IMG/VR virus record: IMGVR_UViG_3300010391_000108
Location: 1 to 30,826 of that record
Direction: 5' to 3' (one strand)
DNA: 30,826 bases
DNA from: a virus
Within the stretch, counting starts at the first letter, position 1. Each line of letters begins with the position of its first letter. Positions 22,901 through 28,896 of the stretch are shown here, in pieces. The notes under the pieces are model-generated. The model did no database searches. It worked only from the letters and a program-made list of their open reading frames with translations, and was not told the origin of the DNA. The position numbers were made by a program, and so were the translations under genes.

Positions 22901-22961
22901 TATGTATGGCAAGTGGGCTAACTGGTACTTGCCTATACAGATACCCAGTCCTACCCCTTGA
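16971..22961 (+). CDS. Giant virion-associated protein (1996 residues)
   Basis: A single frame of 1996 residues between the portal and capsid genes. The N-terminal 420 residues are alpha-rich. Residues about 440-580 hold a series of hydrophobic, Gly/Ala-rich helices (MVAALATTLATTVVSGG; IVLGSYAGAAVM; VVGLASGMVEIFPATVA). A long coiled coil follows (about 700-770 and 800-860). Around 930-1000 a 26-residue element ending EETQFYN is repeated twice. The C-terminal third is Trp/Arg-rich, with more hydrophobic stretches near 1700-1760. This resembles the large phage polyvalent/internal virion proteins that are injected with DNA in short-tailed phages, or a fusion of several such parts. No protease or transglycosylase motif was recognised. 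Its position next to the portal supports ejection or internal-core function. Confidence 0.65.
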   Translation: MPDPIFPKFPTSFSPEDEDRIKQLEDQRKSLSQAYNVKFSPEAWAKTSAPEKFARGIAPSWLIAPARILTPGVEETTEFGFTPEQFQEKSLAIEQEYRELSRKQKVTELLPGIQADVLVAALAGKPITTLEDLKHTFPELQTDFNEQEINYLSRMTQALLQATPEQIASGEVFAYEPNQLPVTEEDIDALAKAGIKDPRFIHASVEFSKDLEGVTQALKDAYPSQTPDEEVKKALSAKLKAYFQQRNVELGITTGGDTKQAIIDQHTKIAEKAGTAMTLVGEDGQLVSARKRSDGTVYVGDELVGYADAKGNVVGFNLQGQPVTTPEEQELLVKDYLDALYVANQQAGLGLRNFFTTILPDTLLNIAEKAAPVIYIADEKAKEARLRQIQDVREDLKARYEKSQLEYNTWIKENPDLAPRPEWVSDPEKNPKSFINPGRIGYVIFSNAPLMVAALATTLATTVVSGGNIVLGSYAGAAVMTPSMTASIVDDAVESGANFEDATTLGTVVGLASGMVEIFPATVAMSIISPTVMRLFKQEFRKEAVTQVVKGLMARGIIGVGIKAATNMLKISATEILEENIQQIMQNAYVKVYNDNRGVFDGLLQTTIDTFWAVAPLSFMGGVTSYMDMKRNLPPKVQAQIEAIATPLKGTGLTEEHAEAVALAQVMETETGQAQVQQAVEKAVDTSPPSEAITRLTKESDSLNRDLEEMRTRLVKREKDLPLARNREETDIIQSDIDTMRESVSDIKAELRSTNARLRKVKKAVTPIPKVGKIIPEVGIPAEVAPVPEVTKTAWEMTVKERFDKADIIRQKAIEAQKRVDDLLNKTEELRKNKPVGWQEAREKANKEIFKIQDEMKAMADEITELQTPTAPKADTPEVSPVEPSPILQILARNVGIAAGEALVDKTPFAEGGRAEIPLITVQSVSAKIIANERLSVEETQFYNNNVDAVETLLEEEFKRLQTPDSLVPSIIDKILTSKRLTEEETQFYNDHSEIIENILKIDEFKGEATLRRLIPDLTYDPSVARPKLPDLDEELARFDTALTNNPDIKALIRPNKELKSLRDAARDTITSLRTDIEIALEEKAIPKKKLSKEEKKDRREFIADKEKQLREIGKKAGLRSRDLLAKGWGDLTIREQSQVTLSFVPDHSISSGVVDDLRDTALVFSSMEKETGLPFLHHLERMETIRTYCLRLQDEYFKRIVNVPRWRKIVRDNKKMAQVALIIDSRRPGSKTVVKPPVTEEELLMVEVANGIETVFKEWQPIVRFQRFIEAYEESSNVEAIHAKIPDAPIADIEAARNLMETQGEDALWRFLSDKEWGVYKSGYSPWRISQPNLELDEPSWSMVRGANYLMSRDSTQMPWEAQKGLLRTYDSYNFAMAMRYFLRREVQDLADTFKVSWDKWTDPNHVQGYIRKYLRAAQGFPDEDAHVMLRIMRKLQSWSHPNIFWHPFVGTRNVIQGAWSHPYRSELIKSLWKYNKLPADFRYQAEERRATVLDQSGRPLRNWMFQDEEINILGEVPDWVEKAFLPFKFVSKGFDFLAAQTAKIPTIAITDKISRSASYHASLVKAWDATEQYRIDQNAQKWFDNSGINSGYISREQQEHILGLFALKEDKVSWAISGLQDITGYRAAVIRIAEETTNRTLYLYDKAAAAGVHRGGGRTFSSLFTFSRSTIQMYGMQFARALSKDSTVSERLAATKNIVLLWLTGEILSSLLSFASGRRSKEYTVVNTLTWSFGGLGIGIARDTFDFLADIALASFGDDEDKERVTSRIPAEASRLGNVLLGFYSFTMDAIEAATDEQKGLDIRWFRQVRALFDENYTPEQKEKAERDTLQIVQKILMGADAPDPDIFERTMETLTKEEDRLGEVGVKGDFYTLGDFGSKVEASTKIIPEYLLTEEAGFSDLALFYLQSRDRWAELYTLPSEERPEWRKNHVEEEAMLLFWEKNDKSVFRIGSREWQESRALIKMWLDRYKIDRSMYGKWANWYLPIQIPSPTP

Positions 22962-22986
22962 CAAACAGAGTAATCTGTGGTAAAAT
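22958..22986 (+). promoter_or_regulatory. Strong promoter for scaffold and capsid genes
   Basis: TTGACA (22958-22963, overlapping the giant gene's stop), a 17-bp spacer ending in GTGG, and TAAAAT (22981-22986). TGTGGTAAAATGT nearly matches the promoter at 12623-12651. Just downstream TTCTGT (22988-22993) and ACAGAA flank the ribosome binding site GAGGAGG. An own promoter fits the need for many more capsid and scaffold copies than portal. Confidence 0.8.
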
Positions 22987-23024
22987 GTTCTGTAATATGG
23001 ATAGAGGAGGATAGAAAACAGAAT

Positions 23025-23519
23025 ATGTGTCCTGGTGAAGGCGATAAGACGGTTGTGGATACTGCCGAGGAAATCAAACCAGATGCAGGTGGTAAGTATC
23101 CAGAAGTGGTTCCCTGGAGCAAGTATGTTGGTATCAAGGAAAGTCTTGGTAACAAACTGACTGCTGAGAGAACCAAGGTTGCAAGCCTTGAAGAGAGACT
23201 AAAGACAGTTCCAAGTACCGATGAGTTCACCAAGGTCAAAGCGGATTTGGCTGAAGCTAAGACCAAACTCCAGACGACCACTGATGAACTGAACACAACC
23301 AAGAACAAGACCCTGTCAGAGAAGAGGGGTACACTGACTAAGGGTGGTATCCCTGAAGCTCAGACAAAGGATATGACTGACAAGGAGCTTGATGCAGCCC
23401 TCCTGGTACTTGGCAGTAGGAAGCCCCCTAGCCCCGACCTTGGAGGCGGAGGTGGACAATCCCCTATCCCGAAAGGTACATCCCCGATGGAGCTCGCTAG
23501 ACGAGCTTACACGAAGTAA
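23025..23519 (+). CDS. Scaffold-like protein, putative
   Basis: 164 residues from the ATG at 23025. The frame extends to a GTG at 22977, but that lies within the promoter spacer; GAGGAGG is 14 bases before the ATG. Residues about 40-100 are a Lys/Glu/Thr-rich coiled coil (AERTKVASLEERLKTV...KVKADLAEAKTKLQTTTDEL). A Gly/Pro-rich linker (PSPDLGGGGGQSP) and a short basic C-terminal helix (MELARRAYTK) follow. This is the typical plan of phage scaffold proteins, whose basic end binds capsid. It precedes the major capsid gene, from which it is separated by a homing endonuclease gene. Confidence 0.65.
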   Translation: MCPGEGDKTVVDTAEEIKPDAGGKYPEVVPWSKYVGIKESLGNKLTAERTKVASLEERLKTVPSTDEFTKVKADLAEAKTKLQTTTDELNTTKNKTLSEKRGTLTKGGIPEAQTKDMTDKELDAALLVLGSRKPPSPDLGGGGGQSPIPKGTSPMELARRAYTK

Positions 23520-23540
23520 CAAGTAGAAGGAGGAAAGTAA

Positions 23541-23981
23541 TTGCCCTCTGATTTAGAGGTAGCTTATCTAGCTGGTCTGATTGATGGTGAAGGGTGTCTG
23601 AGAATTGAGAAGAGTGGTGGTAAATATAGATATACTCCTCATACCCCAACAGTCTGTATTACCAACTGTAATCCTTCCCTGATTTTGTGGGTTTACAGGA
23701 AGTTTGGTGGACACCTTTACCAGAAAAAGAATAGGGGTACTTTTCAAGTAACTTGGGATATTTACTGGTTAGGGAGAAAAGCCACTGAACTCCTTGAGGA
23801 TGTTTACCCTTACCTGACAGCTAAGAAGGAGCAAGCTGAATTGATGCTTTCCTACAGAGAGCTTATTGGAAAACCAGGAAAGAAGCTCTCAGAGGATAAT
23901 ATCTCAAAAAGATGGGCAATAATAGAAGCTATGAAAACATTAAAAAGAAACAACCAAGTTTTGGTAAAGGAGGTGGACTAA
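23541..23981 (+). CDS. LAGLIDADG homing endonuclease, single motif
   Basis: 146 residues, TTG start with AAGGAGG upstream. The motif YLAGLIDGEGCLRI (9-22) is the catalytic helix with the acidic residue at the end (D15/E17 region). The family cuts a specific DNA site and copies its own gene into it. One motif means that it acts as a dimer. It sits between the scaffold and major capsid genes, without intron signals, and is A+T-richer than its flanks; its last codons provide the capsid gene's ribosome binding site (AAAGGAGG). Confidence 0.85.
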   Translation: MPSDLEVAYLAGLIDGEGCLRIEKSGGKYRYTPHTPTVCITNCNPSLILWVYRKFGGHLYQKKNRGTFQVTWDIYWLGRKATELLEDVYPYLTAKKEQAELMLSYRELIGKPGKKLSEDNISKRWAIIEAMKTLKRNNQVLVKEVD

Positions 23982-23982
23982 A

Positions 23983-24954
23983 TTGGCCTGGACTTTAGCT
24001 GAGTTGTCCCAGATTGAAACTGACACTCTCCGTAAGTCTGTTATAGACATCTTCATAATGGAATCTAACTTGATGGAAGTCCTTCCCTGGGAGACCATTG
24101 GGCAACTGGCTACCACCGTAGTCAAGATTAAGGACTTGCCGAGTGTTGGCTTCCGTAAGGTGAATGAGGCTTATTCCGAGGGTATCGGACACTTCTCCCA
24201 GAAAGTGGAGAACATTTCCCTGTTTGGTCATGACATTGACACTGATATTGCTATCGCCAGAGCGAAGAATACTATTGCCGATGCCAGGGCTATCCAGCAA
24301 GTTCTCACTATGAAGGCTGTCGCCTTTGCCTTCAATGACAAGTTTATCAACGGTAATCCTATCACTGACCCTGAAGAGTTCAAGGGTCTCAGTAAGCGGG
24401 TAGATGATGTCTACACCGATGGCTATACTGCCCAGTATGTAGACCTTGCAGACACTACCGACAAAGGTATCCTGCGGGACTCAGCTGCCCGATTCGCCTT
24501 CCTTGACAAGCTGAACACCCTCATCTATGCCATCAAGGGGCATAATCCCGACTTCCTGCTTATGAACCAGAAGATGCTCCTGGCAGCCCGTTCCCTGCTT
24601 CTGCGTGAGAAGCTGCTTGATACCACTACCGATATGTTCAACCGCAAGATAGACACCTACCTGGGTGCTAGAATGATTGACATTGGGGTCAAGTCAGACC
24701 AGTCCACTGAAATTATCCTCAACACTGAGACTCTTGGTGGTGGGACTGTTGAGACCTCTATCTATGCAGTCAAGTTCGGTATTGGTGATATGACCTGGGG
24801 TATCCAGCAATACCCGCTGGAGGTCAGAGACCTTGGCGAGATTGATTCTAAACCAGTCTTCCGAACCCGCTTCGACTGGAACTTGGGTCTTGCCACTGTT
24901 GACCCCAGAAGCATTGGTCGGCTCTATGGTATCCGAGCCGATGCTACCGCCTAG
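23983..24954 (+). CDS. Major capsid protein (HK97 fold)
   Basis: 323 residues, TTG start one base after the endonuclease stop, with AAAGGAGG ten bases upstream. The pattern fits capsid proteins of the HK97 fold without a delta domain: an N-terminal helix (LAELSQIETDTLRKSVIDIFIMESNLMEVLPWETI), an E-loop part (KDLPSVGFRKVNEAYSEGIGHFSQKVENISLFGHDIDTDI), a long spine helix (ADARAIQQVLTMKAVAFAFNDKFINGN) and a P/A-domain core. It follows the scaffold-like gene and precedes cement-like genes, as expected. The shortness of the N-terminus suggests a separate scaffold rather than a cleaved delta domain. Capsid identity inferred from layout and pattern. Confidence 0.8.
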   Translation: MAWTLAELSQIETDTLRKSVIDIFIMESNLMEVLPWETIGQLATTVVKIKDLPSVGFRKVNEAYSEGIGHFSQKVENISLFGHDIDTDIAIARAKNTIADARAIQQVLTMKAVAFAFNDKFINGNPITDPEEFKGLSKRVDDVYTDGYTAQYVDLADTTDKGILRDSAARFAFLDKLNTLIYAIKGHNPDFLLMNQKMLLAARSLLLREKLLDTTTDMFNRKIDTYLGARMIDIGVKSDQSTEIILNTETLGGGTVETSIYAVKFGIGDMTWGIQQYPLEVRDLGEIDSKPVFRTRFDWNLGLATVDPRSIGRLYGIRADATA

Positions 24955-24975
24955 TAAGGAATAAGGAGGAAAAAC

Positions 24976-25431
24976 ATGGCTTTTGACTATAACCTGATGT
25001 TCGCAGATGATACTGCAGACTGGACTTTTGCCAATGTTGTTACCAGCAACTATGGCACTCCGACCAGTACCACCCGAAATGCTGGTGGCTTTGCAGTCCT
25101 TGACCTGGGTTCAGCTGGTATTGGTTCTCCAGTAAGAGGCTGGGCTGTTGTCCTGTGCTTGACTGAAGCAGCTGCTGCAGCGGATGATGCCCTGACCGTG
25201 ATTGTGGAAGAGTCCACTACCGTAGTCTTCACAGTCCCCCACGAGCTTGCCAAGTTTGACATCCTGGCAGCTACTAAGGGTGTTATCATTGGCAGTGAGC
25301 AACCTTGTACTGTTATCAGACGCATCTCTCCTACCCTCCGCTATCTGAGGATAGATGCTAGTAACGTAGCTGATGACGACCAGAAGACTGTGTGGTGTCT
25401 ACTGAGCCCCTATCCCTATAAAGTACTGTAG
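24976..25431 (+). CDS. Capsid cement-like (Bbp16-type) protein, putative
   Basis: 151 residues right after the capsid gene; AAGGAGG precedes the ATG. It is beta-rich and Ala/Thr/Val-rich, ending RYLRIDASNVADDDQKTVWCLLSPYPYK, a pattern that resembles the C-terminal part of Bbp16-family cement proteins (RYLR...L). Cement proteins bind the outside of the capsid and stabilise it. The position supports this, but I cannot confirm the family without a profile search. Confidence 0.5.
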   Translation: MAFDYNLMFADDTADWTFANVVTSNYGTPTSTTRNAGGFAVLDLGSAGIGSPVRGWAVVLCLTEAAAAADDALTVIVEESTTVVFTVPHELAKFDILAATKGVIIGSEQPCTVIRRISPTLRYLRIDASNVADDDQKTVWCLLSPYPYKVL

Positions 25432-25440
25432 AGGTGAACC

Positions 25441-25743
25441 GTGATAGCTAGAATAGACCTGATACCAGGCTTCATCCAGATAACCGAGGATGGTGGTCAG
25501 AAATACCTGATAGCGATTGCTGATGTGTTGAGGGCTGGGGACATCCCAGCTCTCACCTATTCACAGGTGTCTTCCATCAGTACTCTGGCTAATCTTGTGG
25601 TAGTCCTTATCAGGACACTCATCACCAAGGAAGTGCTTAATGAGTCTTTCCTGGAAGCGGATGAGTATGACCTGGATGCCCTTATCCAGTCCATAGAATC
25701 TATGGGTGGGGATTTCTCTGAACCAGACATATCCGTAACTTGA
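25441..25743 (+). CDS. Small head-completion-like protein, unknown function
   Basis: 100 residues, GTG start nine bases after the cement-like gene, with AGAGGTGA upstream. It begins with a beta part (ARIDLIPGFIQITEDGGQKYLIAIADVL) followed by a hydrophobic helix (VSSISTLANLVVVLIRTLITKEVL) and an acidic end. In this position phages often have head-tail connectors, but nothing specific is seen. Confidence 0.55.
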   Translation: MIARIDLIPGFIQITEDGGQKYLIAIADVLRAGDIPALTYSQVSSISTLANLVVVLIRTLITKEVLNESFLEADEYDLDALIQSIESMGGDFSEPDISVT

Positions 25744-25851
25744 TAATAGGAAGATTTGGTGGAGGTAAATGCTATAAGAAATAATTGATTGGGATTAAGT
25801 TCTGAGTCAATTCCCTGGTAGTCCAAAATAAGTTAATTAGAGGAGTGAAAG

Positions 25852-26493
25852 ATGCAAACTTTAATGAGAGCAATCCAAAGAGTACTGGGTACTGAAAAGA
25901 GCGTGGAGTGCAACGAGGCTGGTTCATTATTCATGGCACAGGGAGCTGCACTCTATGAGGAATTAACCAGAACTGGTTATTCCTTCAGTGTCATTACCAC
26001 CACAGCAACAGTCAGTGCCACCGCCTTACCTACCACCACAGCAGGTATTGGCTTGTTCAACACTGCTGCCGATGGTGGGAAGTCAATGATTATTGACGCT
26101 ATCTTCGCCAACCAAATCACCTGCCAGAACATCTTGAGCCAGTACGGACTCATCTACGTCCTTGGTCAGACCAGAGTGGCTGCCCTTGGTGGTGCTCTGG
26201 TTGTGAGAAAGATGAATGGTCTTGGTCCAAATTCAGATACAGTTGCTGACTGCAAAGCAGGTGGAGCTATCCTTGACGCCGTGACTGGTGTTGCAATCGG
26301 CTGGACGCCTATCGGGCCTGCTGTAAACACAACTGTTATCTCCCTCCCAGGCTGTGTCCTGTGGGCTCCTGTTGATGGTCGCATCATAGTTCCCCCTGGT
26401 CATCAGTTTGGTGTCAACGTGATGGGTGGCGATGCAACTGGTACTTGGAACTGTGGTGTCATGTGGCACGAGAGACTGATAACCCTCTCCTAG
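25852..26493 (+). CDS. Virion-type protein, paralogue A
   Basis: 213 residues from the ATG at 25852 with GAGGAGTGAAAG upstream. Ala/Gly/Thr/Val-rich and beta-dominated, typical of virion surface proteins. It is closely related over its full length to the next gene: shared segments include IQRVLGTEKS, RKMNGLGP, GVAIGW, PVDGRIIV and the end WHER. No known family recognised. Its position after the capsid genes suggests a decoration, stopper or fibre-like role. A 108-bp gap before it holds no gene and no clear promoter. Confidence 0.65.
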   Translation: MQTLMRAIQRVLGTEKSVECNEAGSLFMAQGAALYEELTRTGYSFSVITTTATVSATALPTTTAGIGLFNTAADGGKSMIIDAIFANQITCQNILSQYGLIYVLGQTRVAALGGALVVRKMNGLGPNSDTVADCKAGGAILDAVTGVAIGWTPIGPAVNTTVISLPGCVLWAPVDGRIIVPPGHQFGVNVMGGDATGTWNCGVMWHERLITLS

Positions 26494-26520
26494 GTGGGAG
26501 ATAGGGTAGAGGAGTATAAG

Positions 26521-27162
26521 ATGCAAAGTTTAATAAAAGTTATCCAAAGAGTCCTGGGCACTGAAAAGAGTCTGGAGTGCTCAGAGTCAGGGGCATTGTT
26601 TACCGCTCAAGGTGCTGCACCCTCCGAGGAGTTGGGAAGAAACGGCACCCTTTTTACAGCGAGAAGTATCACAGCAGCTGCTGGTGTTATTTCTCTGCCA
26701 ACAACTGCTGCCATAGTTAGCCTGTTCAATACGGCAGCTAGTGGGGGCAAGAGTGCTGTCATAGATGCTATCTTTGCCGTAGCCATAGCAGCCCATACTA
26801 CCCTGGGGCAAAGCGGGATGATTTTTGTCCTGGGTCAGACTTCTGTAGCGTCTAACGCTGGAGCACTGGTAATCAGGAAGATGAATGGGTTAGGGCCAAC
26901 CAGTGATTCGGTTTGTCTGGCTGCGGACAGTGCTACTGCTCTCGATGCAGAAACTGGTGTGGCGATTGGATGGGTGCCTATTGGCCCTACCGTGAATGCT
27001 GGTGTTGTCTCCCTGCCTGGAGTTGTACTCTACGTACCTGTAGATGGGAGGATAATTGTATCTCCTGGTCATCTATTCGGAGTGAACGTGATGACCAGCA
27101 ACGTGCAGAATACTTTCCAGTGTGGTATCCTGTGGCATGAGAGGCAACTAACGCTGGGCTAG
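26521..27162 (+). CDS. Virion-type protein, paralogue B
   Basis: 213 residues from the ATG at 26521, chosen over the GTG at 26494 because GAGGAG precedes it and because it then has exactly the same length as paralogue A and starts with the same MQxLxxxIQRVLGTEKS. I judge identity to paralogue A to be above half by eye. Differences concentrate in the segment about 48-65 and at 145-155, suggesting surface loops. Tandem duplication followed by divergence is the simplest origin. The two may form hetero-oligomers or alternate surface sites. Confidence 0.65.
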   Translation: MQSLIKVIQRVLGTEKSLECSESGALFTAQGAAPSEELGRNGTLFTARSITAAAGVISLPTTAAIVSLFNTAASGGKSAVIDAIFAVAIAAHTTLGQSGMIFVLGQTSVASNAGALVIRKMNGLGPTSDSVCLAADSATALDAETGVAIGWVPIGPTVNAGVVSLPGVVLYVPVDGRIIVSPGHLFGVNVMTSNVQNTFQCGILWHERQLTLG

Positions 27163-27198
27163 AACTGAAACACAAATCAGTTCGCTGACCTGATAGAG

Positions 27199-27230
27199 GG
27201 GGAGCGGAGGAAAAACCTTCCTCCCTCCCC
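27199..27230 (+). terminator. G+C-rich hairpin after the paralogue pair
   Basis: GGGGAGCGGAGGAA (27199-27212) and TTCCTCCCTCCCC (27218-27230) form a stem of about 13 bp with one bulge and a 5-base loop. It is followed by TTCCTGGTTT, a poor U-tract, so it is more likely a partial terminator or mRNA stabiliser than a full stop. Confidence 0.5.
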
Positions 27231-27255
27231 TTCCTGGTTTAAGGAGGATTGACAA

Positions 27256-27435
27256 ATGCCTACAGCAGTTGATAGACTGGAAAAGGGCAGTAATGATGCA
27301 CAAACTAAGGCAGCCATAAGTGACTGTATAGCCACTGAGATGCACAATGGTAAGCCCCAAGAACAGGCTATCGCTATGTGCCACGAGATGGCTAGGAACA
27401 AGACTGGCAAAGAACTGGCAAAAGGGGGTAAATAA
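27256..27435 (+). CDS. Small helical protein with EQAIAMCHEMAR motif
   Basis: 59 residues, AAGGAGG nine bases before the ATG. The sequence VSDCI-like SDCIATEMHNGKPQEQAIAMCHEMAR is a helix-turn-helix-like unit that I know as a short repeat at the ends of various phage head proteins (pattern C..kv...Gks.eqAiaiC). Here it is a stand-alone gene. Its stop overlaps the next ATG (TAATG). Function unknown. Confidence 0.6.
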   Translation: MPTAVDRLEKGSNDAQTKAAISDCIATEMHNGKPQEQAIAMCHEMARNKTGKELAKGGK

Positions 27436-27572
27436 TGGCTGATTATGGTAGAGACATGGATATTGGCAGACCTGATGACTCCTTGGACATAAAAAGGATT
27501 GCCATAGCAGTCCAGGCTCTGGCAGACATTACAGTGGATAATGAGGACATAGCAGCCCCAGAAGAAGGTTAG
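27435..27572 (+). CDS. 45-residue protein, unknown function
   Basis: A short acidic frame (MADYGRDMDIGRPDDSLDIK, then one helix RIAIAVQALADI) beginning at an ATG that overlaps the previous stop by one base. It ends one base before the next ATG. This tight fit supports a real gene. Function unknown. Confidence 0.5.
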   Translation: MADYGRDMDIGRPDDSLDIKRIAIAVQALADITVDNEDIAAPEEG

Positions 27573-27573
27573 T

Positions 27574-27819
27574 ATGGATGACAATGAGCGTGATACCTTA
27601 CTCCTGAAGATGGATGCCAGTATAGATGAGATGAAGCAAACTGACTCCAAGATAGTAGCAGTCCTCTTTGATACCAATGGACACAAGGGTATCTGTTCCC
27701 AGGTGGCTGCCAATACCCATCAGATTTCCAGACTGTGGGTTGCTGTGATAGTTGTAGCAGGTTCTGCTGGTGGTGGGATAGCCATAGCTGAGGTTGTTAA
27801 GGCTCTGTCAGGGACGTAG
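27574..27819 (+). CDS. Small one-pass membrane protein, holin/XhlA-like
   Basis: 81 residues. The N-terminal 50 residues are amphipathic and charged; the C-terminus has one membrane helix (LWVAVIVVAGSAGGGIAIAEVV, about 54-75) and a short tail. The plan (soluble helix, NTHQISRLW, one membrane helix) is like haemolysin XhlA-type and some holin-like phage proteins. No lysis enzyme is seen next to it, so the role is uncertain; it could also be a virion membrane-interacting protein. Confidence 0.6.
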   Translation: MDDNERDTLLLKMDASIDEMKQTDSKIVAVLFDTNGHKGICSQVAANTHQISRLWVAVIVVAGSAGGGIAIAEVVKALSGT

Positions 27820-28896
27820 ATGCGGAGTATACACGCCGATTTGATAACTGCTCAACAGTCTGGGGCAGCTGACCCCTTCATCTACCTCTCTATTAACTCC
27901 ACTAACTACAGTTCCAGACTAATCTCCCTAGAGCATATAGAAGAACCTTATAGAGGGGCTGCTGTTATTGTCCTGGCTAACTCGGACAGGCACTTCTATA
28001 CCACTAACCTGAAGGGCAAGGCTTTCACGATAGGCTATGGATATGTAACTACCTCTGGAAACCGCTACTGTGGCGATGGTAGTGGCTCTGGGGCTATGCC
28101 TACACTGTGGGTGAAGACACAATCAATGGTATCAATGGAAGGGGAGCTAGTCTGTATCCTTGAGTGTGAAGATGGGTGGGCAAAGCTGAGGGAGACTACC
28201 TTCATAAGTACGGCTACAAGCGAGGGAGCTCCTTACTTCAATATAGCGTTTAACACAAAGTTTACTTCCCTTGAGACTGTCTATCAGGTTATCCAGAAGG
28301 CACTGGTAGAGGTTGGTTTTACCCTATCCGTTGAGTCTATTGATAATATTATACAGGCTTTCTATCCAATTTTTACTGCTAACCCTCTCCAGTATGAGAG
28401 TCCCGCTGCTGTTATCTACCAACTTCTCCAGACGACTAAGTGCTATCTAAGGGAGGTAGAGTCTCTTGGGTTTGAGACGGTCTTCCCCCAGAGTTCTGAT
28501 GCTGTGCAAGAGACCTACTACAGCTACCAAGCTCCCTACTTCAAGGAGTATGTGGAGAAGACTAACCTCCTTATCCCTAACTGTATAGCAATCTTCTGTA
28601 ACAGAGACCCTAGTGGGGAGTGGGATACACCAGAGTATCCGCTTATTACTGGAACAGCTAAAGATACTGTAGCTGTGGCTGCTAACCTGGCTGCTGGATA
28701 TACCGCTACTGGGGAAGTCTGGCACTATGATATTGCCCCTTACATCTCTTTAAAGCTGGATGCTGACAAGAGGGCTGATGCTATACTGACCAGGCTAAAG
28801 AATGAGACACTGGCGGGAAGGCTGGTTCTGCCCTTCCACGATTGCAGGGTAGAGTTGCACGATAAGTCTAGGGTTATTGACCGTAGGGGAATATAG
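27820..28896 (+). CDS. Virion protein, tail-hub-like, putative
   Basis: 358 residues, ATG adjacent to the preceding stop. It starts with beta-rich segments (PFIYLSINSTNYSSRLISLEHIEEPYRGAAVIVL), has a central helical part, and ends with RADAILTRLKNETLAGRLVLPFHDCRVELHDKSRVIDRRG. Tail hub and baseplate proteins often end with a similar stretch (a helix, then P....ELhD.V.V.D.R). I therefore suggest a hub or tail-tip component, but no family is certain. The stop overlaps the next GTG (TAGTG). Confidence 0.5.
   Translation: MRSIHADLITAQQSGAADPFIYLSINSTNYSSRLISLEHIEEPYRGAAVIVLANSDRHFYTTNLKGKAFTIGYGYVTTSGNRYCGDGSGSGAMPTLWVKTQSMVSMEGELVCILECEDGWAKLRETTFISTATSEGAPYFNIAFNTKFTSLETVYQVIQKALVEVGFTLSVESIDNIIQAFYPIFTANPLQYESPAAVIYQLLQTTKCYLREVESLGFETVFPQSSDAVQETYYSYQAPYFKEYVEKTNLLIPNCIAIFCNRDPSGEWDTPEYPLITGTAKDTVAVAANLAAGYTATGEVWHYDIAPYISLKLDADKRADAILTRLKNETLAGRLVLPFHDCRVELHDKSRVIDRRGI

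Noticed and set aside
25744-25851. Promoter or terminator before paralogue A
   Set aside because: AATTGA...TCAATT arms are only 6 bp and A+T-rich, with no U-tract and no -10/-35 pair at proper spacing.
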